Source: Comamonas phosphati (GTDB taxonomy: Bacteria > Pseudomonadota > Gammaproteobacteria > Burkholderiales > Burkholderiaceae_C). From it: a stretch of DNA of 64,000 nt. The stretch is from positions 104,709 through 168,708 of the forward strand of contig NZ_BMEU01000005.1 in assembly GCF_014637085.1 (NCBI RefSeq), in the 5' to 3' direction. The position numbers and the translations under genes were made by a program. Positions within the stretch are counted from its first letter, which is position 1. The number at the start of each line of letters is the position of its first letter. The notes below the pieces were generated by a model. The model was not told where the DNA came from. It searched no databases and saw only the letters and a program-made list of their open reading frames with translations. Below are positions 11,043 to 19,738 of the stretch, one piece after another.

Positions 11043-11954
11043 TCAATTACTCCCGCTCTCCACCGCACACACTTGCAGGCTCAGGCGGCGCAGCAGCTCG
11101 GCCGTGCGGCGGATCAGCGGCGTGGCCTTTTTCTTGGCCGACTGCACCAGGCACAGCGTGCTCACGATATGCGGCGACTTGATCGGCACGCCGACCAGAG
11201 AAGTGTCCATATCATGGCCGCGCATGGCGCTGTCGGTCAGCGCGGCATAGCCGTAGCCGCCGCGTACCAGGTCGAGAATGGCCGGCACGCTGGATACCTC
11301 CCAGACTACATTGAGCTTGACCTGCGACAGCGTGGCCTGGGCCTCCATGAGCTTGCGAAAGATCTGGCCCCGCTGGGGCATGATCAGCGGAAACTCGTCG
11401 AGGTGCGAGAACGGCACGCTGCTATGCCCGCCCAGCTTGCTGGCCGGGCCGATCAGGCACAGGCGCTCCTCCAGCACCGGGGCCACCTCGATATGCGGAT
11501 GCGGCTCGGGCGTGTAGACCAGGCCCAGGTCCATACGGCCCGAAGTCAGCCATTCGGTGATGTTCATGGAAAAGCCCTCGACCACGGCCAGGCGCGCCTT
11601 GGGCATGTCGCGGCTGAAGCCGTCGATCAGCGGCAGCGTCAGCCGCCGCGCCAGGCTGGGCGGCAGGCCCACGGTGATGCGCCCCACGGGCTCGTCGCGC
11701 TGGGTGCCCAGGTCCTCCTTGGCCAGGGCCACGCGCTGCATGATGGCGTGGCCGTGCTCCAGCAGGCGCCGCCCCGCATCGGTCAGCGTCACGCCGCGGC
11801 CCGTGCGGATCAGCAGCGTCTCGCGCAGCTCGGTTTCCAGCGCGCGCACCTGGCGGCTCAGCGCGGGCTGGGCCGTATCCAGCAATACGGCAGCCTTGCT
11901 GAAACTGCCGGTTTCGGCCACATGGACAAAGGTTTCTATCTGCTGAAGATTCAT
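11043..11954 (-). CDS. LysR-family transcriptional regulator
   Basis: DNA-binding regulator of 303 residues with the LysR helix-turn-helix at the N-terminus (MNLQQIETFVHVAETGSFS, then AQPALSRQVRALE) and a periplasmic-binding-type effector domain (RITVGLPPSLARRL onward). The Nac/Cbl-like subgroup is the closest that I recognise. ATG 11954 is preferred over one four codons upstream because the HTH normally begins at residue 2-4. It is divergent from the Bug2 gene at 12175, the usual layout for a LysR regulator and its target, so control of that uptake gene by a carboxylate effector is inferred. Confidence 0.85.
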   Translation of the reverse strand: MNLQQIETFVHVAETGSFSKAAVLLDTAQPALSRQVRALETELRETLLIRTGRGVTLTDAGRRLLEHGHAIMQRVALAKEDLGTQRDEPVGRITVGLPPSLARRLTLPLIDGFSRDMPKARLAVVEGFSMNITEWLTSGRMDLGLVYTPEPHPHIEVAPVLEERLCLIGPASKLGGHSSVPFSHLDEFPLIMPQRGQIFRKLMEAQATLSQVKLNVVWEVSSVPAILDLVRGGYGYAALTDSAMRGHDMDTSLVGVPIKSPHIVSTLCLVQSAKKKATPLIRRTAELLRRLSLQVCAVESGSN

Positions 11955-11972
11955 CGCGCACCACACAAAATA

Positions 11973-11995
11973 AGCTATGCTATTTTGCTATAGCT
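11973..11995. promoter_or_regulatory. LysR-type operator candidate (AGCTAT-N11-ATAGCT)
   Basis: Perfect 6-bp inverted repeat with an 11-base spacer in the divergent lysR-Bug2 region, 19 bases upstream of the lysR start; it fits the T-N11-A layout of LysR boxes. A short TAGC-rich repeat is common in this genome type, so the match could be part of that background. Confidence 0.4.
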
Positions 11996-12174
11996 GTTAG
12001 CCGCAGGCCGCGCTAGGCGATTGGCAGCCCGCTGTCACAATGCCTTCGACTGTCGCCACGGCCCAGGCGTCAGCCGCAGACAAGCAATATGCGCGAGAGC
12101 CACGGCCGCCGGCGGCCTGCCAACACGCAAACCTCAACGACAGACAGACCGTTCACGGTCCCCGGAGACAAAAC

Positions 12175-13182
12175 ATGAGCCAACGCTCGTTCCAGATCAA
12201 CCGCCGCCAGGCGGCGCTTGCCCTCGTCACCATGGCCACCGGCGCTGCCGTGCCCGCTTTTGCGCAAGGCGATGCCGCCAAGTGGCCCACCAAGACCTCG
12301 CGCATCATCAACCCCTTCCCCGTGGGCGGCGGCCCCGACGGCCTCTCGCGCCTCGTGGCCGACAAGCTGGGCCGCGCCTGGGGCCAGCCCGTGGTGGTGG
12401 AAAACCGCCCCGGCGGCAACGGCTTCATCGCCATCGAAGCCTTCAAGCGCGGCGCCGCCGACGGCACGGACATGATCCAGCTGGACAACGTGCACATCGC
12501 CGCCTACCCCCACCTGTTCAAGAAGCTGCCCTACAGCCTGGACAAGGATTTCGACATCCTGATGCCGCTGTTCCGCAACTACTTCTTCGTCTGCGTGCCG
12601 GTGGACAGCCCCTACAAGACCATGGCCGACCTGATCGCCGATGCCAAGGCCCGCCCCGGCAAGCTCAACTACGGCTCCTGGTCCGTGGGCAACCCCGTGC
12701 ACCTGGGCTCGGCACTGCTGGAGAGCATGACCGGCACCAAGATGGAACACGTGATCTACAAGGAAACCAGCCAGCTCTACCAGGGCGTGGCCACCGGCCA
12801 GCTCAGCTTTGCGCTGGGCTCGCTGGGCACGGCCGGCCCGCTGGTGCGCGGCGGCAAGCTGCGCTTCCTGGCCGTGGCGGCGCCCAAGCGCATCGAAGGC
12901 TACGAGAACGTGCCCACGGTCTCCGAATCCGGCGGCCCCGCCGGCTATGCCGTGACGGGCTGGAACGCCCTGGCCGTGCGCCCCGGCACGCCCGCCGCCG
13001 TGCAGGAAAAGATCCGCAACGACGTGCGCCAGGCGCTGACCGGCCAGGACGTGAAGGAAAAGTTCGCGGCCTTCGGCTATGAAAGCTTCAACCCCACGCC
13101 CGCCGAATTCAAGCAATTCATGGCCGACGAAAGCAAGCGCTTTGGCGAGGTCATCAAGAAGGCCGGCCTGGCCCTGGACTGA
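12175..13182 (+). CDS. Bug-family tripartite tricarboxylate receptor 2
   Basis: Periplasmic receptor of 335 residues. The N-terminus holds a twin-Arg-like motif (INRRQAALAL) and a hydrophobic stretch ending in AFAQ near residue 30, so Tat export is possible although Sec cannot be excluded. The Bug core appears as INPFPVGGGPDGLSRLVADKLG, VVENRPGGNG and HVIYKETSQLYQG. The start at 12175 has GGAGA seven bases upstream. It differs from the other Bug proteins here in the GGGPDG loop (normally GGGTD) and in carrying YKETS instead of YKGS, suggesting a different ligand. It is divergent from a LysR gene. Confidence 0.83.
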   Translation: MSQRSFQINRRQAALALVTMATGAAVPAFAQGDAAKWPTKTSRIINPFPVGGGPDGLSRLVADKLGRAWGQPVVVENRPGGNGFIAIEAFKRGAADGTDMIQLDNVHIAAYPHLFKKLPYSLDKDFDILMPLFRNYFFVCVPVDSPYKTMADLIADAKARPGKLNYGSWSVGNPVHLGSALLESMTGTKMEHVIYKETSQLYQGVATGQLSFALGSLGTAGPLVRGGKLRFLAVAAPKRIEGYENVPTVSESGGPAGYAVTGWNALAVRPGTPAAVQEKIRNDVRQALTGQDVKEKFAAFGYESFNPTPAEFKQFMADESKRFGEVIKKAGLALD

Positions 13183-13199
13183 GGTTCGCCACCACCAGC

Positions 13200-13227
13200 A
13201 AAACAGCCGCCCTTGGGCGGCTGTTTT
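13200..13227. terminator. Terminator between convergent Bug2 and aldo-keto reductase genes
   Basis: AAAACAGCCGCC-CTTG-GGCGGCTGTTTT with T-runs on both strands; it ends four bases from the stop of the minus-strand gene. Confidence 0.8.
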
Positions 13228-13230
13228 GTT

Positions 13231-14250
13231 TCAGGGTTGCTGCTCGAACGCGTATTTCTCGGTATCCACCTCGCCCTGGCCCTGCAGCGCATAGCGGTCG
13301 CCGGTGACGGCCTCGGGACGGAAAAGCCCATCGAGTTCGGCCAGTATCTCGGCATCGAGCCTGATGCCGCCGCCGCGCACGTCTTCCCGCAGATGGTCGA
13401 TGCGGGTCGTACCCGGCAGGGCGACCACATGCTCGCCCTGGTGCAGCACCCAGGCAATGGCCAGCTCCGCCAGCGTGCAGCCGGCCTTCTCGGCAACGGC
13501 CTGCATGGGGGCCAGCAGCTTGCGGTTCTGGGCATAGGCCTCAGGCGCAAAGCGCGGCATGGTGGCGCGGATGTCGCCCTTGACGAAGCCGTCCACCTCC
13601 TGCAGCTTGCCGCTCAGGAACGCCCGGCCCATGGGGCTGAAGGCCACATAGGCAATGCCCAGCTCCTTGCAGGCGGCCAGCGTGCCCAGTTCGGCGTTAC
13701 GCGACCACAGCGAATATTCGCTTTGCAGTGCGGCAATCGGGTGCTCCTGGTGCGCGCGGCGCAGCGCATCGGCGCCGACTTCGGACAGACCCAGCGCGCG
13801 GACCTTGCCCTCTTCCTTGAGGCGCGCCATCTCGCCCACGGATTCCTCGATGGGCACGCGCTTGTCCCAGCGGTGCAGATAGTACAGGTCGATCACCTCC
13901 GTGCCCAGGCGCTGCAGGCTGTCCTCGCAGTTCTGGCGCAGGGTCTTGGGATGGCCGTCGATCACGCGGCGCATCACGCCGTCCTCGCCGCGCACGCCGG
14001 CCATGCCGCCCTTGCTGGCCAGGGTGATGCGGTCGCGATGGGGTTTCAGCACAGGGCCGACCAGCGATTCGCTGGCGCCAAAGCCATAGAGCGCCGCCGT
14101 GTCGAACAGCGTCACGCCCGCATCCAGGGCCGCGTGCAGCACGGCGTGGGACTGCTCGGTGGAGACCGGGTGGCCATAGGCATGGCAGAAATTCATGCAG
14201 CCCAGGGCTACGTTGGCAACGGTGAAGGGGCCGACTCTGCGGTGGTCCAT
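13231..14250 (-). CDS. Aldo/keto reductase
   Basis: NADPH-dependent oxidoreductase of the AKR superfamily, 339 residues. Catalytic positions are visible: Asp and Tyr in LFDTAALYG (about 48-56), Lys in ITLASKGGM and His in YLHRWD. The C-terminal NADP-binding sequence (ALPGTTRIDHLRED) follows the AKR13/YhdN pattern. ATG 14250 has AAGGAG immediately upstream; an upstream in-frame start would add 60 unrelated residues. It shares no close spacing with the next gene and its substrate cannot be inferred. Confidence 0.85.
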   Translation of the reverse strand: MDHRRVGPFTVANVALGCMNFCHAYGHPVSTEQSHAVLHAALDAGVTLFDTAALYGFGASESLVGPVLKPHRDRITLASKGGMAGVRGEDGVMRRVIDGHPKTLRQNCEDSLQRLGTEVIDLYYLHRWDKRVPIEESVGEMARLKEEGKVRALGLSEVGADALRRAHQEHPIAALQSEYSLWSRNAELGTLAACKELGIAYVAFSPMGRAFLSGKLQEVDGFVKGDIRATMPRFAPEAYAQNRKLLAPMQAVAEKAGCTLAELAIAWVLHQGEHVVALPGTTRIDHLREDVRGGGIRLDAEILAELDGLFRPEAVTGDRYALQGQGEVDTEKYAFEQQP

Positions 14251-14326
14251 GGCTTCTCCTTTGAGACTAAAAACCGAGCAATGCCCTGTACGGCATTCAC
14301 TACGAGCTATATAAAACAGAGCGTCA

Positions 14327-15505
14327 TTATTGCGCAGCCAGCCTCGGCAATCGGATGAAGGCAATGCCCACCAGGGTGCAGGCCGCGGCCACCATGGGCA
14401 AGACCATAGGCCATGCGCCCTGCCCGGCACCCATGAAATGCGCGGCCGTCTGGCCCAGGGCGAATGCAGCCAGCATCATCGCAAAGCCCGACCACGACAC
14501 GGCTCGCCCGGCCAGCGTGGGCAGCTCGCTCACGGCTCCCGCCTGCCCGCAGGGCTGGTGGATGCCGTGGCCCAGCATGTACACCGCATGGCCGGTGATC
14601 AGCGGCCATGCGCTCGCCGGCGCCAGCCAGCAGCCCAGTGCCTGGATCGAGGCTCCCGCCAGGCTCAGCAGTGCCGCCCCCTGCACGCTGCGCACCGGTC
14701 CGAAGCGGTGCAGCAGCCGCCGGCAGACGATGGTGCTGACGATATAGACCAGCGAACTGCCGGCCAGAACCCAGCCAAAGCGCGCCGGCTCCAGGCCCAG
14801 ATAGCCGATATAGACCATGGGCGACAGCAGCAGAAAGCAGAAGACCCCTGCATAGGTGGTGGCCGCAATGCCCGCCCAGGCACGAAACGCCGGGCTGGCG
14901 AACACCGCGCGTGTACCGCCGCGCTGCGGCGCAAAGACCTCGAACCGATGTGTTTCCGCAAAATGGCGCCAGCACAGCGCAAGCAACAGCAAGGCATAGG
15001 CCGCCATGGCCACCATCACTGCACGCCAGCCACCGCTTTGCACGAGGTAGGCGCCCAGCACCGGCGCCGCCAGCGCCACCATGCCCAGACCCGTGAGGCC
15101 GCGCGCCATGATGCGGGGTCCCTCATGTGCCGGGTACAGATCACGCACAGCGGCGCGTGCGCAGACCAGAATGGCCGCCATGGCCACGCCCTGCAGCGCG
15201 CGCCAGCCCGTCAGCCCGGCCGCGCTGGCAGCCAGCGCCGCGCCCAGCGCAGCCAGCACATAGCAGGCCAGCCCTGCCAGCAGCACGGGCCGGCGCCCGA
15301 AGCGGTCGGCCAACGGGCCGCACAGCAGCTGGGCGCAGCCGAAGGCCAGTGCGAACACCGTCAGACTGGTGCTAGCCGAGCCCAGATCGCGGGCGATCTC
15401 GGGCAGCGCCGGCAGGTAGCTGTCGGTGGCCACGGGCTGGGCCGCCAGCAGCAGTGGCAGCAGCCAGCCGAACAGGGTGTGGCCCCGCATCGAGACGGCC
15501 GGCAT
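14327..15505 (-). CDS. MFS transporter, Bcr/CflA drug-resistance type
   Basis: Inner-membrane 12-helix major facilitator of about 392 residues. The N-terminus has QPVATDSYLPALPEIARDLG, the Bcr/CflA signature in helix 1, and the loop 2-3 motif GPLADRFGRRPVLLAG. It begins 31 bases downstream of the aroQ stop on the same strand and could be co-transcribed. Two starts (15505 and 15490) are possible and neither has a good ribosome site. Family members export drugs or small peptides; linkage to aroQ may be incidental. Confidence 0.75.
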   Translation of the reverse strand: MPAVSMRGHTLFGWLLPLLLAAQPVATDSYLPALPEIARDLGSASTSLTVFALAFGCAQLLCGPLADRFGRRPVLLAGLACYVLAALGAALAASAAGLTGWRALQGVAMAAILVCARAAVRDLYPAHEGPRIMARGLTGLGMVALAAPVLGAYLVQSGGWRAVMVAMAAYALLLLALCWRHFAETHRFEVFAPQRGGTRAVFASPAFRAWAGIAATTYAGVFCFLLLSPMVYIGYLGLEPARFGWVLAGSSLVYIVSTIVCRRLLHRFGPVRSVQGAALLSLAGASIQALGCWLAPASAWPLITGHAVYMLGHGIHQPCGQAGAVSELPTLAGRAVSWSGFAMMLAAFALGQTAAHFMGAGQGAWPMVLPMVAAACTLVGIAFIRLPRLAAQ

Positions 15506-15536
15506 CAGCAATGCCGATCGAACATCGCCGCGCGCT

Positions 15537-15974
15537 TCATGCCGCGGCAGCCAGCGCGGCGCGCAGGCCCAGCAGATAGCTGTCCACGCCGAAGCCGGCG
15601 ATCTGACCCTTGGCGATCTCGCCGATGACCGAATGGTGGCGGAAGGCTTCGCGCGCATGGATATTGCTCATGTGCACCTCGATGATGGGCACGGTGAGGA
15701 TGGCCAGCGCATCGCGGATGCCATAGCTGTAGTGCGTCCAGGCGCCGGCATTGATGATGACGCCGGCCACGCCCTCGGCATGCGCCTGGTGAATGCGCTC
15801 GCACATGGCACCTTCGTGGTTGGTCTGAAAGCATTCGACCTCGCAGCCCAGCTCGCGGCCCAGGGCCTGCACCTGGGCATCGATCTCGGCCAGCGTGAGC
15901 GTGCCGTACTGCTTGGGATCGCGCTTGCCGAACATATTGAGGTTGATGCCGTGCAGCACGAGAAACTTTTTCAT
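15537..15974 (-). CDS. aroQ: Type II 3-dehydroquinate dehydratase
   Basis: Interconverts 3-dehydroquinate and 3-dehydroshikimate; 145 residues, the normal length for the dodecameric type II enzyme. Catalytic Tyr23 (KQYGTLTL), the NHEG loop, INAGAWTHYSYGIRDAL and EVHMSNIHAREAFRHHS with the catalytic His are all conserved. It lies beside shikimate dehydrogenase, a porin and an MHS transporter, so a catabolic role (quinate/shikimate to protocatechuate) is likely in addition to, or instead of, biosynthesis. A separate biosynthetic copy elsewhere in the genome would support the catabolic reading. Confidence 0.9.
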   Translation of the reverse strand: MKKFLVLHGINLNMFGKRDPKQYGTLTLAEIDAQVQALGRELGCEVECFQTNHEGAMCERIHQAHAEGVAGVIINAGAWTHYSYGIRDALAILTVPIIEVHMSNIHAREAFRHHSVIGEIAKGQIAGFGVDSYLLGLRAALAAAA

Positions 15975-16076
15975 GGCGAATCCTTGGAATGGGAAAAATC
16001 AGTGATGTCTTGTTTCGCTGCAATCGTAGCGCCCGCGCGGCCCACTTCGGCGCGGAACAGCCGTTTCACTGTCCGA

Positions 16077-17222
16077 TCAGAAGCGGTGCACCATGCCGAC
16101 CTGCATGCCGGTGATGGAGCGGCCGTTCACGTCATCGCCCGCGAGGTTGGACTTGATGCCGCCCGACGCCGCCAGCCTGAAGCCCGCATTGCTGTCGTTG
16201 TTCAGGCGCTCGGCCACCGCGTACAAGGTAGTGCGCTTGGACAGATCGTAATAGGCGGCGATGGCACCGCCCGAAGCGCCTCCGCCCTGGTTCGAGCGGT
16301 CCGAGATGCGGCCCCACAGCGCGCCCACGCGCAACTGCGGCAGCACGCGGTAATCGGCCGCCAGCTGCCAGACATGGAAATAGCGGTCCACGTCGGCGTT
16401 GCTGCCGGCCACCACGCCGCCTACATTGCCCAAAATTGTGCCGGCATTGCGGCCCGCGCTGCTGGCGGTGCTGTTGTTGCTTCGCACGAAGGCCAGGTAG
16501 ACCTTGCCCTTGCCGTAGTCATAGTTGGCATAGAGGTTGTCATAGCGCACGGGAGCAGTGAAGGCCGCATCCTGCGGCGCGCGTGCATACAGGCCCGCAT
16601 AGCCCACGCGGTACGGTCCGTTCGCATAGTCAAGCCCGGCCTGGTAGATGGCCTGCCTGGCGGGGCCGCCGGTCTCGGCCATGGCGTAGTGGGCCTCGAA
16701 CAGGAGGCCCGCGATGCGCGGCGAGATGTAGGCGATGTCGTTGTCGAAGCGCGAAGGCACGCCGAAGTTGTTGACCATGGAGCCCAGCGTGCGCGAGGTG
16801 AAGTCGATATAGTCGCCGCGCCCGAAGATCACGTCGTTTTGCCGGCCCAGGCGCACCTCGCCCCAGCCGCCGCCCAGGCCCACCCAGCTCTGGCGGTCGA
16901 AACCGCGCGTACTGTCCGCCTGCGTGCCGTTGTCGGCATTGATGCCCATCTCGAGCTGGAACTTGGTGTACAGGCCGCCGCCCAGGTCTTCCTGGCCGCG
17001 AAAGCCGAGGCGGCTGCGCAGGATCGCGCCGTCTTCCAGCGCGGTCACGGACCTGCCGGAACTGCTGCGCAAGTGGCTGACGTATTGATCCACGGAGCCG
17101 TAGACCGTGACGGATGATTGGGCAAAGGCCGCCGCGCCGCTGACGGCGACAGCGCCGCCAAGCAGGCCTTGCAGCCAGACATTCGTTGTATTGCGCATGG
17201 ATTTCGAAGGATTCAGAAACAT
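16077..17222 (-). CDS. Gram-negative outer-membrane porin (betaproteobacterial OmpC-like)
   Basis: Outer-membrane trimeric general porin of 381 residues. A signal peptide (hydrophobic LLGGAVAVSGAAAFAQ) precedes SSVTVYGSVDQYVSHL, the usual first strand of Burkholderiales porins. RLGFRGQEDLGGGLYTKFQLEMG and RQSWVGLGGGWGEVRLGRQ are family markers, and the chain ends in the C-terminal Phe (MVHRF) needed for Bam assembly. ATG 17222 has a GAGGAG site; a shorter start at 17198 is possible. It sits directly after aroE in the shikimate cluster and probably admits the acids across the outer membrane. Confidence 0.9.
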   Translation of the reverse strand: MFLNPSKSMRNTTNVWLQGLLGGAVAVSGAAAFAQSSVTVYGSVDQYVSHLRSSSGRSVTALEDGAILRSRLGFRGQEDLGGGLYTKFQLEMGINADNGTQADSTRGFDRQSWVGLGGGWGEVRLGRQNDVIFGRGDYIDFTSRTLGSMVNNFGVPSRFDNDIAYISPRIAGLLFEAHYAMAETGGPARQAIYQAGLDYANGPYRVGYAGLYARAPQDAAFTAPVRYDNLYANYDYGKGKVYLAFVRSNNSTASSAGRNAGTILGNVGGVVAGSNADVDRYFHVWQLAADYRVLPQLRVGALWGRISDRSNQGGGASGGAIAAYYDLSKRTTLYAVAERLNNDSNAGFRLAASGGIKSNLAGDDVNGRSITGMQVGMVHRF

Positions 17223-17335
17223 GGGGAAGCTCTCCTCGTTGTCATGGAGCGATGCTTTTGGGATATGCCGGGGCCTGCCTTGCAGACGGCATTCCTGGGA
17301 GTCGTGTTTCGGTTGTGCGCGCGTGTAGCGCAGCG

Positions 17336-18169
17336 TCAATAGGCGATGGCGGCGGACTCGCGCAATTCGTCGGCCGTGGCGCTGCCGAAGCCGAAGAACT
17401 CCAGGTAGGCAGGAATCATCTCGAACAGCATGTCCGTGCCCACCTGGACCTCGCAGCCCCTGTCGCGCACCGCGCGCAGCAGCGGCGTGTATTCGCTCTT
17501 CATCACCACCTCGCCCACGAAGGTGTCTGGGCTGATGCGCGCCACATCGAAAGGAAGCGGGTCATCGGCCTTCATGCCCATCGGAGTGGCGTTGACCACC
17601 ACGTCGAAGCCCGCCGGGTCGTTGGAGCCCGTGCGCACCTTCATCTTCGGGTAATGCTTTCGCAAGCGCCCGGCCAGCGCCTCGGCGCTTTCGGCGCGGG
17701 TATCGAACAGCGCCAGTTCGCTCACGCCGGCGGCAGCCAGCGAGGCCGCGATGGCCGAGCCCACACCGCCCGAGCCCGATACCAGCACGCTGGAGCCGTC
17801 GAGCCTGCGCCCTTTGCGCAGCACGCCGCGCACAAAGCCCTCGCCGTCGAACTGGTCGCCCAGCAGCGTGCCGTCGTCGCGCTTGAGCACCGCATTGCAG
17901 GCCCCGGCAATGTGCACCGCAGGCGTCACCTCATGCATCTTGCCCACCGCCGTGACCTTGTGCGGCATGGTGATCAGCGCGCCGCGCAGGTTGGTGAAAC
18001 GGAAGATCGAATCAAAACTCTGATCGAAGTCCTCGGCCTTCACACCCATGGGCACGACGAAGGCATCCACGCCCTTGCGCTCGAACCAGGGGTTGTAGAT
18101 CATCGGCGCCTTGAAGCTTTCTGTCGGGTGGCCAATGTGGGCGATGAGAGTGGTTTTTCCGGAAATCAT
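17336..18169 (-). CDS. aroE: Shikimate dehydrogenase (quinate/shikimate catabolic type)
   Basis: Oxidises shikimate to 3-dehydroshikimate, or the reverse. The 277 residues show the substrate loop GHPTESFKAP (13-22), catalytic Lys71 in ITMPHK, Asp108 (QFDGEG) and the nucleotide motif GSGGVG (132-137). Differences from biosynthetic AroE, such as ESFKAP for HSLSP and FDGEG for NTDG, match the divergent catabolic paralogues found beside transporters. It follows the MHS transporter by 26 bases and precedes the porin by 113, so a transporter-dehydrogenase-porin operon is likely. NAD versus NADP preference cannot be read with confidence. Confidence 0.85.
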   Translation of the reverse strand: MISGKTTLIAHIGHPTESFKAPMIYNPWFERKGVDAFVVPMGVKAEDFDQSFDSIFRFTNLRGALITMPHKVTAVGKMHEVTPAVHIAGACNAVLKRDDGTLLGDQFDGEGFVRGVLRKGRRLDGSSVLVSGSGGVGSAIAASLAAAGVSELALFDTRAESAEALAGRLRKHYPKMKVRTGSNDPAGFDVVVNATPMGMKADDPLPFDVARISPDTFVGEVVMKSEYTPLLRAVRDRGCEVQVGTDMLFEMIPAYLEFFGFGSATADELRESAAIAY

Positions 18170-18195
18170 GCTGGGGCCTTTTCCATCGAGCCGAA

Positions 18196-19542
18196 TCACA
18201 GGGCTACCGGCTGGGCGTCGGGATTGCCCAGATCCTGCATCTGGATGCGGTGGGTTTCCCGGGCACTTATGGCGGCCAGAGCCGCGATGATGGTGACGCC
18301 GAAGGCGATGGCGCCCACTGTCAGCCAGATATTGGCAGCACCCGGAGGAGCCACGGCGGTAAACAGTGCCGGCAGCATGGCCGTGATGGCGGTGCCGACG
18401 TTTTGTGAGATCGCCATGGCCGTGACGCGGGTACGGGTGGGAAACAGCTCGGGGTAGAAACTGGGGAACACCGCGTTGTAGCCTTGGTAGACCACGCCCC
18501 ACATCAGGATCGACATGCCAAAGGCCAGTGGCACGTTCTTGATGCTGATCGCATAGAGATAGGCAAAAGCCAGCAGCCCGGCGAGCAGCGAGCCAAGGAT
18601 GATCGGGGGCTTGCGGCCGATCTTGTCGGACAGGCGGCCCACATAGGGAATCACCAGCACCGCGACGATGTTGCCCACCACGGGAATCCACAGGTACACA
18701 TCCTTTTCGAAGCCGATGCCGTAGGCCGGCTGCACCGCGTAGGCGGCGCCGAAGATGGTGGCCACCACGGGAATCACGTTCATCAGCGCCATGCACACCA
18801 CACGCAGCATGTCGGGCGAATTGTGCTTGAAGGCGTCGACGATGGGCGAGCGCGCACGCTGCTGCTGCGCGGCCTTGTCGGTAAAAGCCGGGGTCTCATG
18901 CACTTCGCGGCGGATGATCCAGCCGGCGATGATCACGATGAAGCTCAGCAGGAACGGGATGCGCCAGCCCCAGCTATTGAACTGCTCGGCGGGCATATAG
19001 TGCGCCAGCGGCAGGAACACGGCAGCGGCCAGGATCTGACCGGCTTGCACGCCCTGCAGCGTGAAGCTGGCAAAGTAGCCGCGCTGTCCGAACGGCGCAT
19101 GCTCCAGGATCATCGAGCTGGCACCAGAGATTTCGCCGGCCACGGCAAAGCCCTGAATCAGGCGCATCAGCACCAGCAGTGCCGGAGCCAGCAGGCCCAC
19201 CTGGTCGTAGGTTGGCAGCAGGCCCACGGCAATGGTGGAAAAGCCCATCAGGAACATGCACCAGATCAGCACCTGCTTGCGTCCGTGCGTATCGCCCAGA
19301 TGCCCCAGCACGAAGGCGCCGATGGGCCGCGCCACGTAGCCTACGCCGTAGGTGGCCAGCGAGGCGATGATGGCGATGGCCGGATCGCCCTTGGGGAAGA
19401 AAATTTGCGGGAACACCAGCGCCGCGGCGGTGGCATAGATGAAGAAGTCGTAGTACTCAAGCGCCGAGCCGATCCAGCCGCTGGCAGCGGCTTTCGTCGA
19501 CTGGTGCTGGCCCTGGGGCTCGTGAGCCAAAGCTGCAGTCAT
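18196..19542 (-). CDS. MHS-family MFS transporter, shikimate permease-like
   Basis: Proton-coupled inner-membrane symporter of 448 residues and 12 helices in the metabolite:H+ symporter family, which contains ShiA and KgtP. Family signatures include SALEYYDFFIYATAAALVF in helix 1, ARPIGAFVLGHLGDTHGRK in loop 2-3 and RLIQGFAVAGEISGA in helix 4. Divergence from an IclR regulator and position upstream of aroE argue that it imports shikimate, quinate or dehydroshikimate. It appears to be the first gene of this minus-strand operon. Confidence 0.85.
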   Translation of the reverse strand: MTAALAHEPQGQHQSTKAAASGWIGSALEYYDFFIYATAAALVFPQIFFPKGDPAIAIIASLATYGVGYVARPIGAFVLGHLGDTHGRKQVLIWCMFLMGFSTIAVGLLPTYDQVGLLAPALLVLMRLIQGFAVAGEISGASSMILEHAPFGQRGYFASFTLQGVQAGQILAAAVFLPLAHYMPAEQFNSWGWRIPFLLSFIVIIAGWIIRREVHETPAFTDKAAQQQRARSPIVDAFKHNSPDMLRVVCMALMNVIPVVATIFGAAYAVQPAYGIGFEKDVYLWIPVVGNIVAVLVIPYVGRLSDKIGRKPPIILGSLLAGLLAFAYLYAISIKNVPLAFGMSILMWGVVYQGYNAVFPSFYPELFPTRTRVTAMAISQNVGTAITAMLPALFTAVAPPGAANIWLTVGAIAFGVTIIAALAAISARETHRIQMQDLGNPDAQPVAL

Positions 19543-19664
19543 ATTTGTCTCCAGATCAAAACAGGAAAATTTTTAGGTTTTGCTTGCCTCCCCTTGGAGG
19601 CGGCGACACCGGCTTGAAATGTAGTTCGCCCCCATGGATGGCCCAAGTGGTTGCTTGCATGTAT

Positions 19665-19702
19665 TGTGCGTTTGCCGCACATTATTGATCGACAATCGAT
19701 CA
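19665..19702. promoter_or_regulatory. Tandem inverted repeats in the shikimate divergent promoter
   Basis: TGTGCG-N5-CGCACA (19665-19681) is followed by TGATCGA-CAA-TCGATCA (19686-19702), both perfect. They lie 37 bases or more upstream of the IclR start and about 120 bases from the MHS transporter start. The CGCACA half-site also occurs in the pobA-pobR operator candidate, which suggests related recognition by the two IclR proteins. Confidence 0.55.
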
Positions 19703-19738
19703 CATTCAGGGTATCTACCAAAGCTCGGGATCTCTTCC

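Noticed and set aside
11973-11995. Possible insertion-sequence end or hairpin gene in the TAGC-rich repeat upstream of lysR
   Set aside because: No transposase or paired terminal repeat nearby; similar TAGC-rich short repeats occur in other intergenic regions here, so it is kept only as a weak operator candidate.
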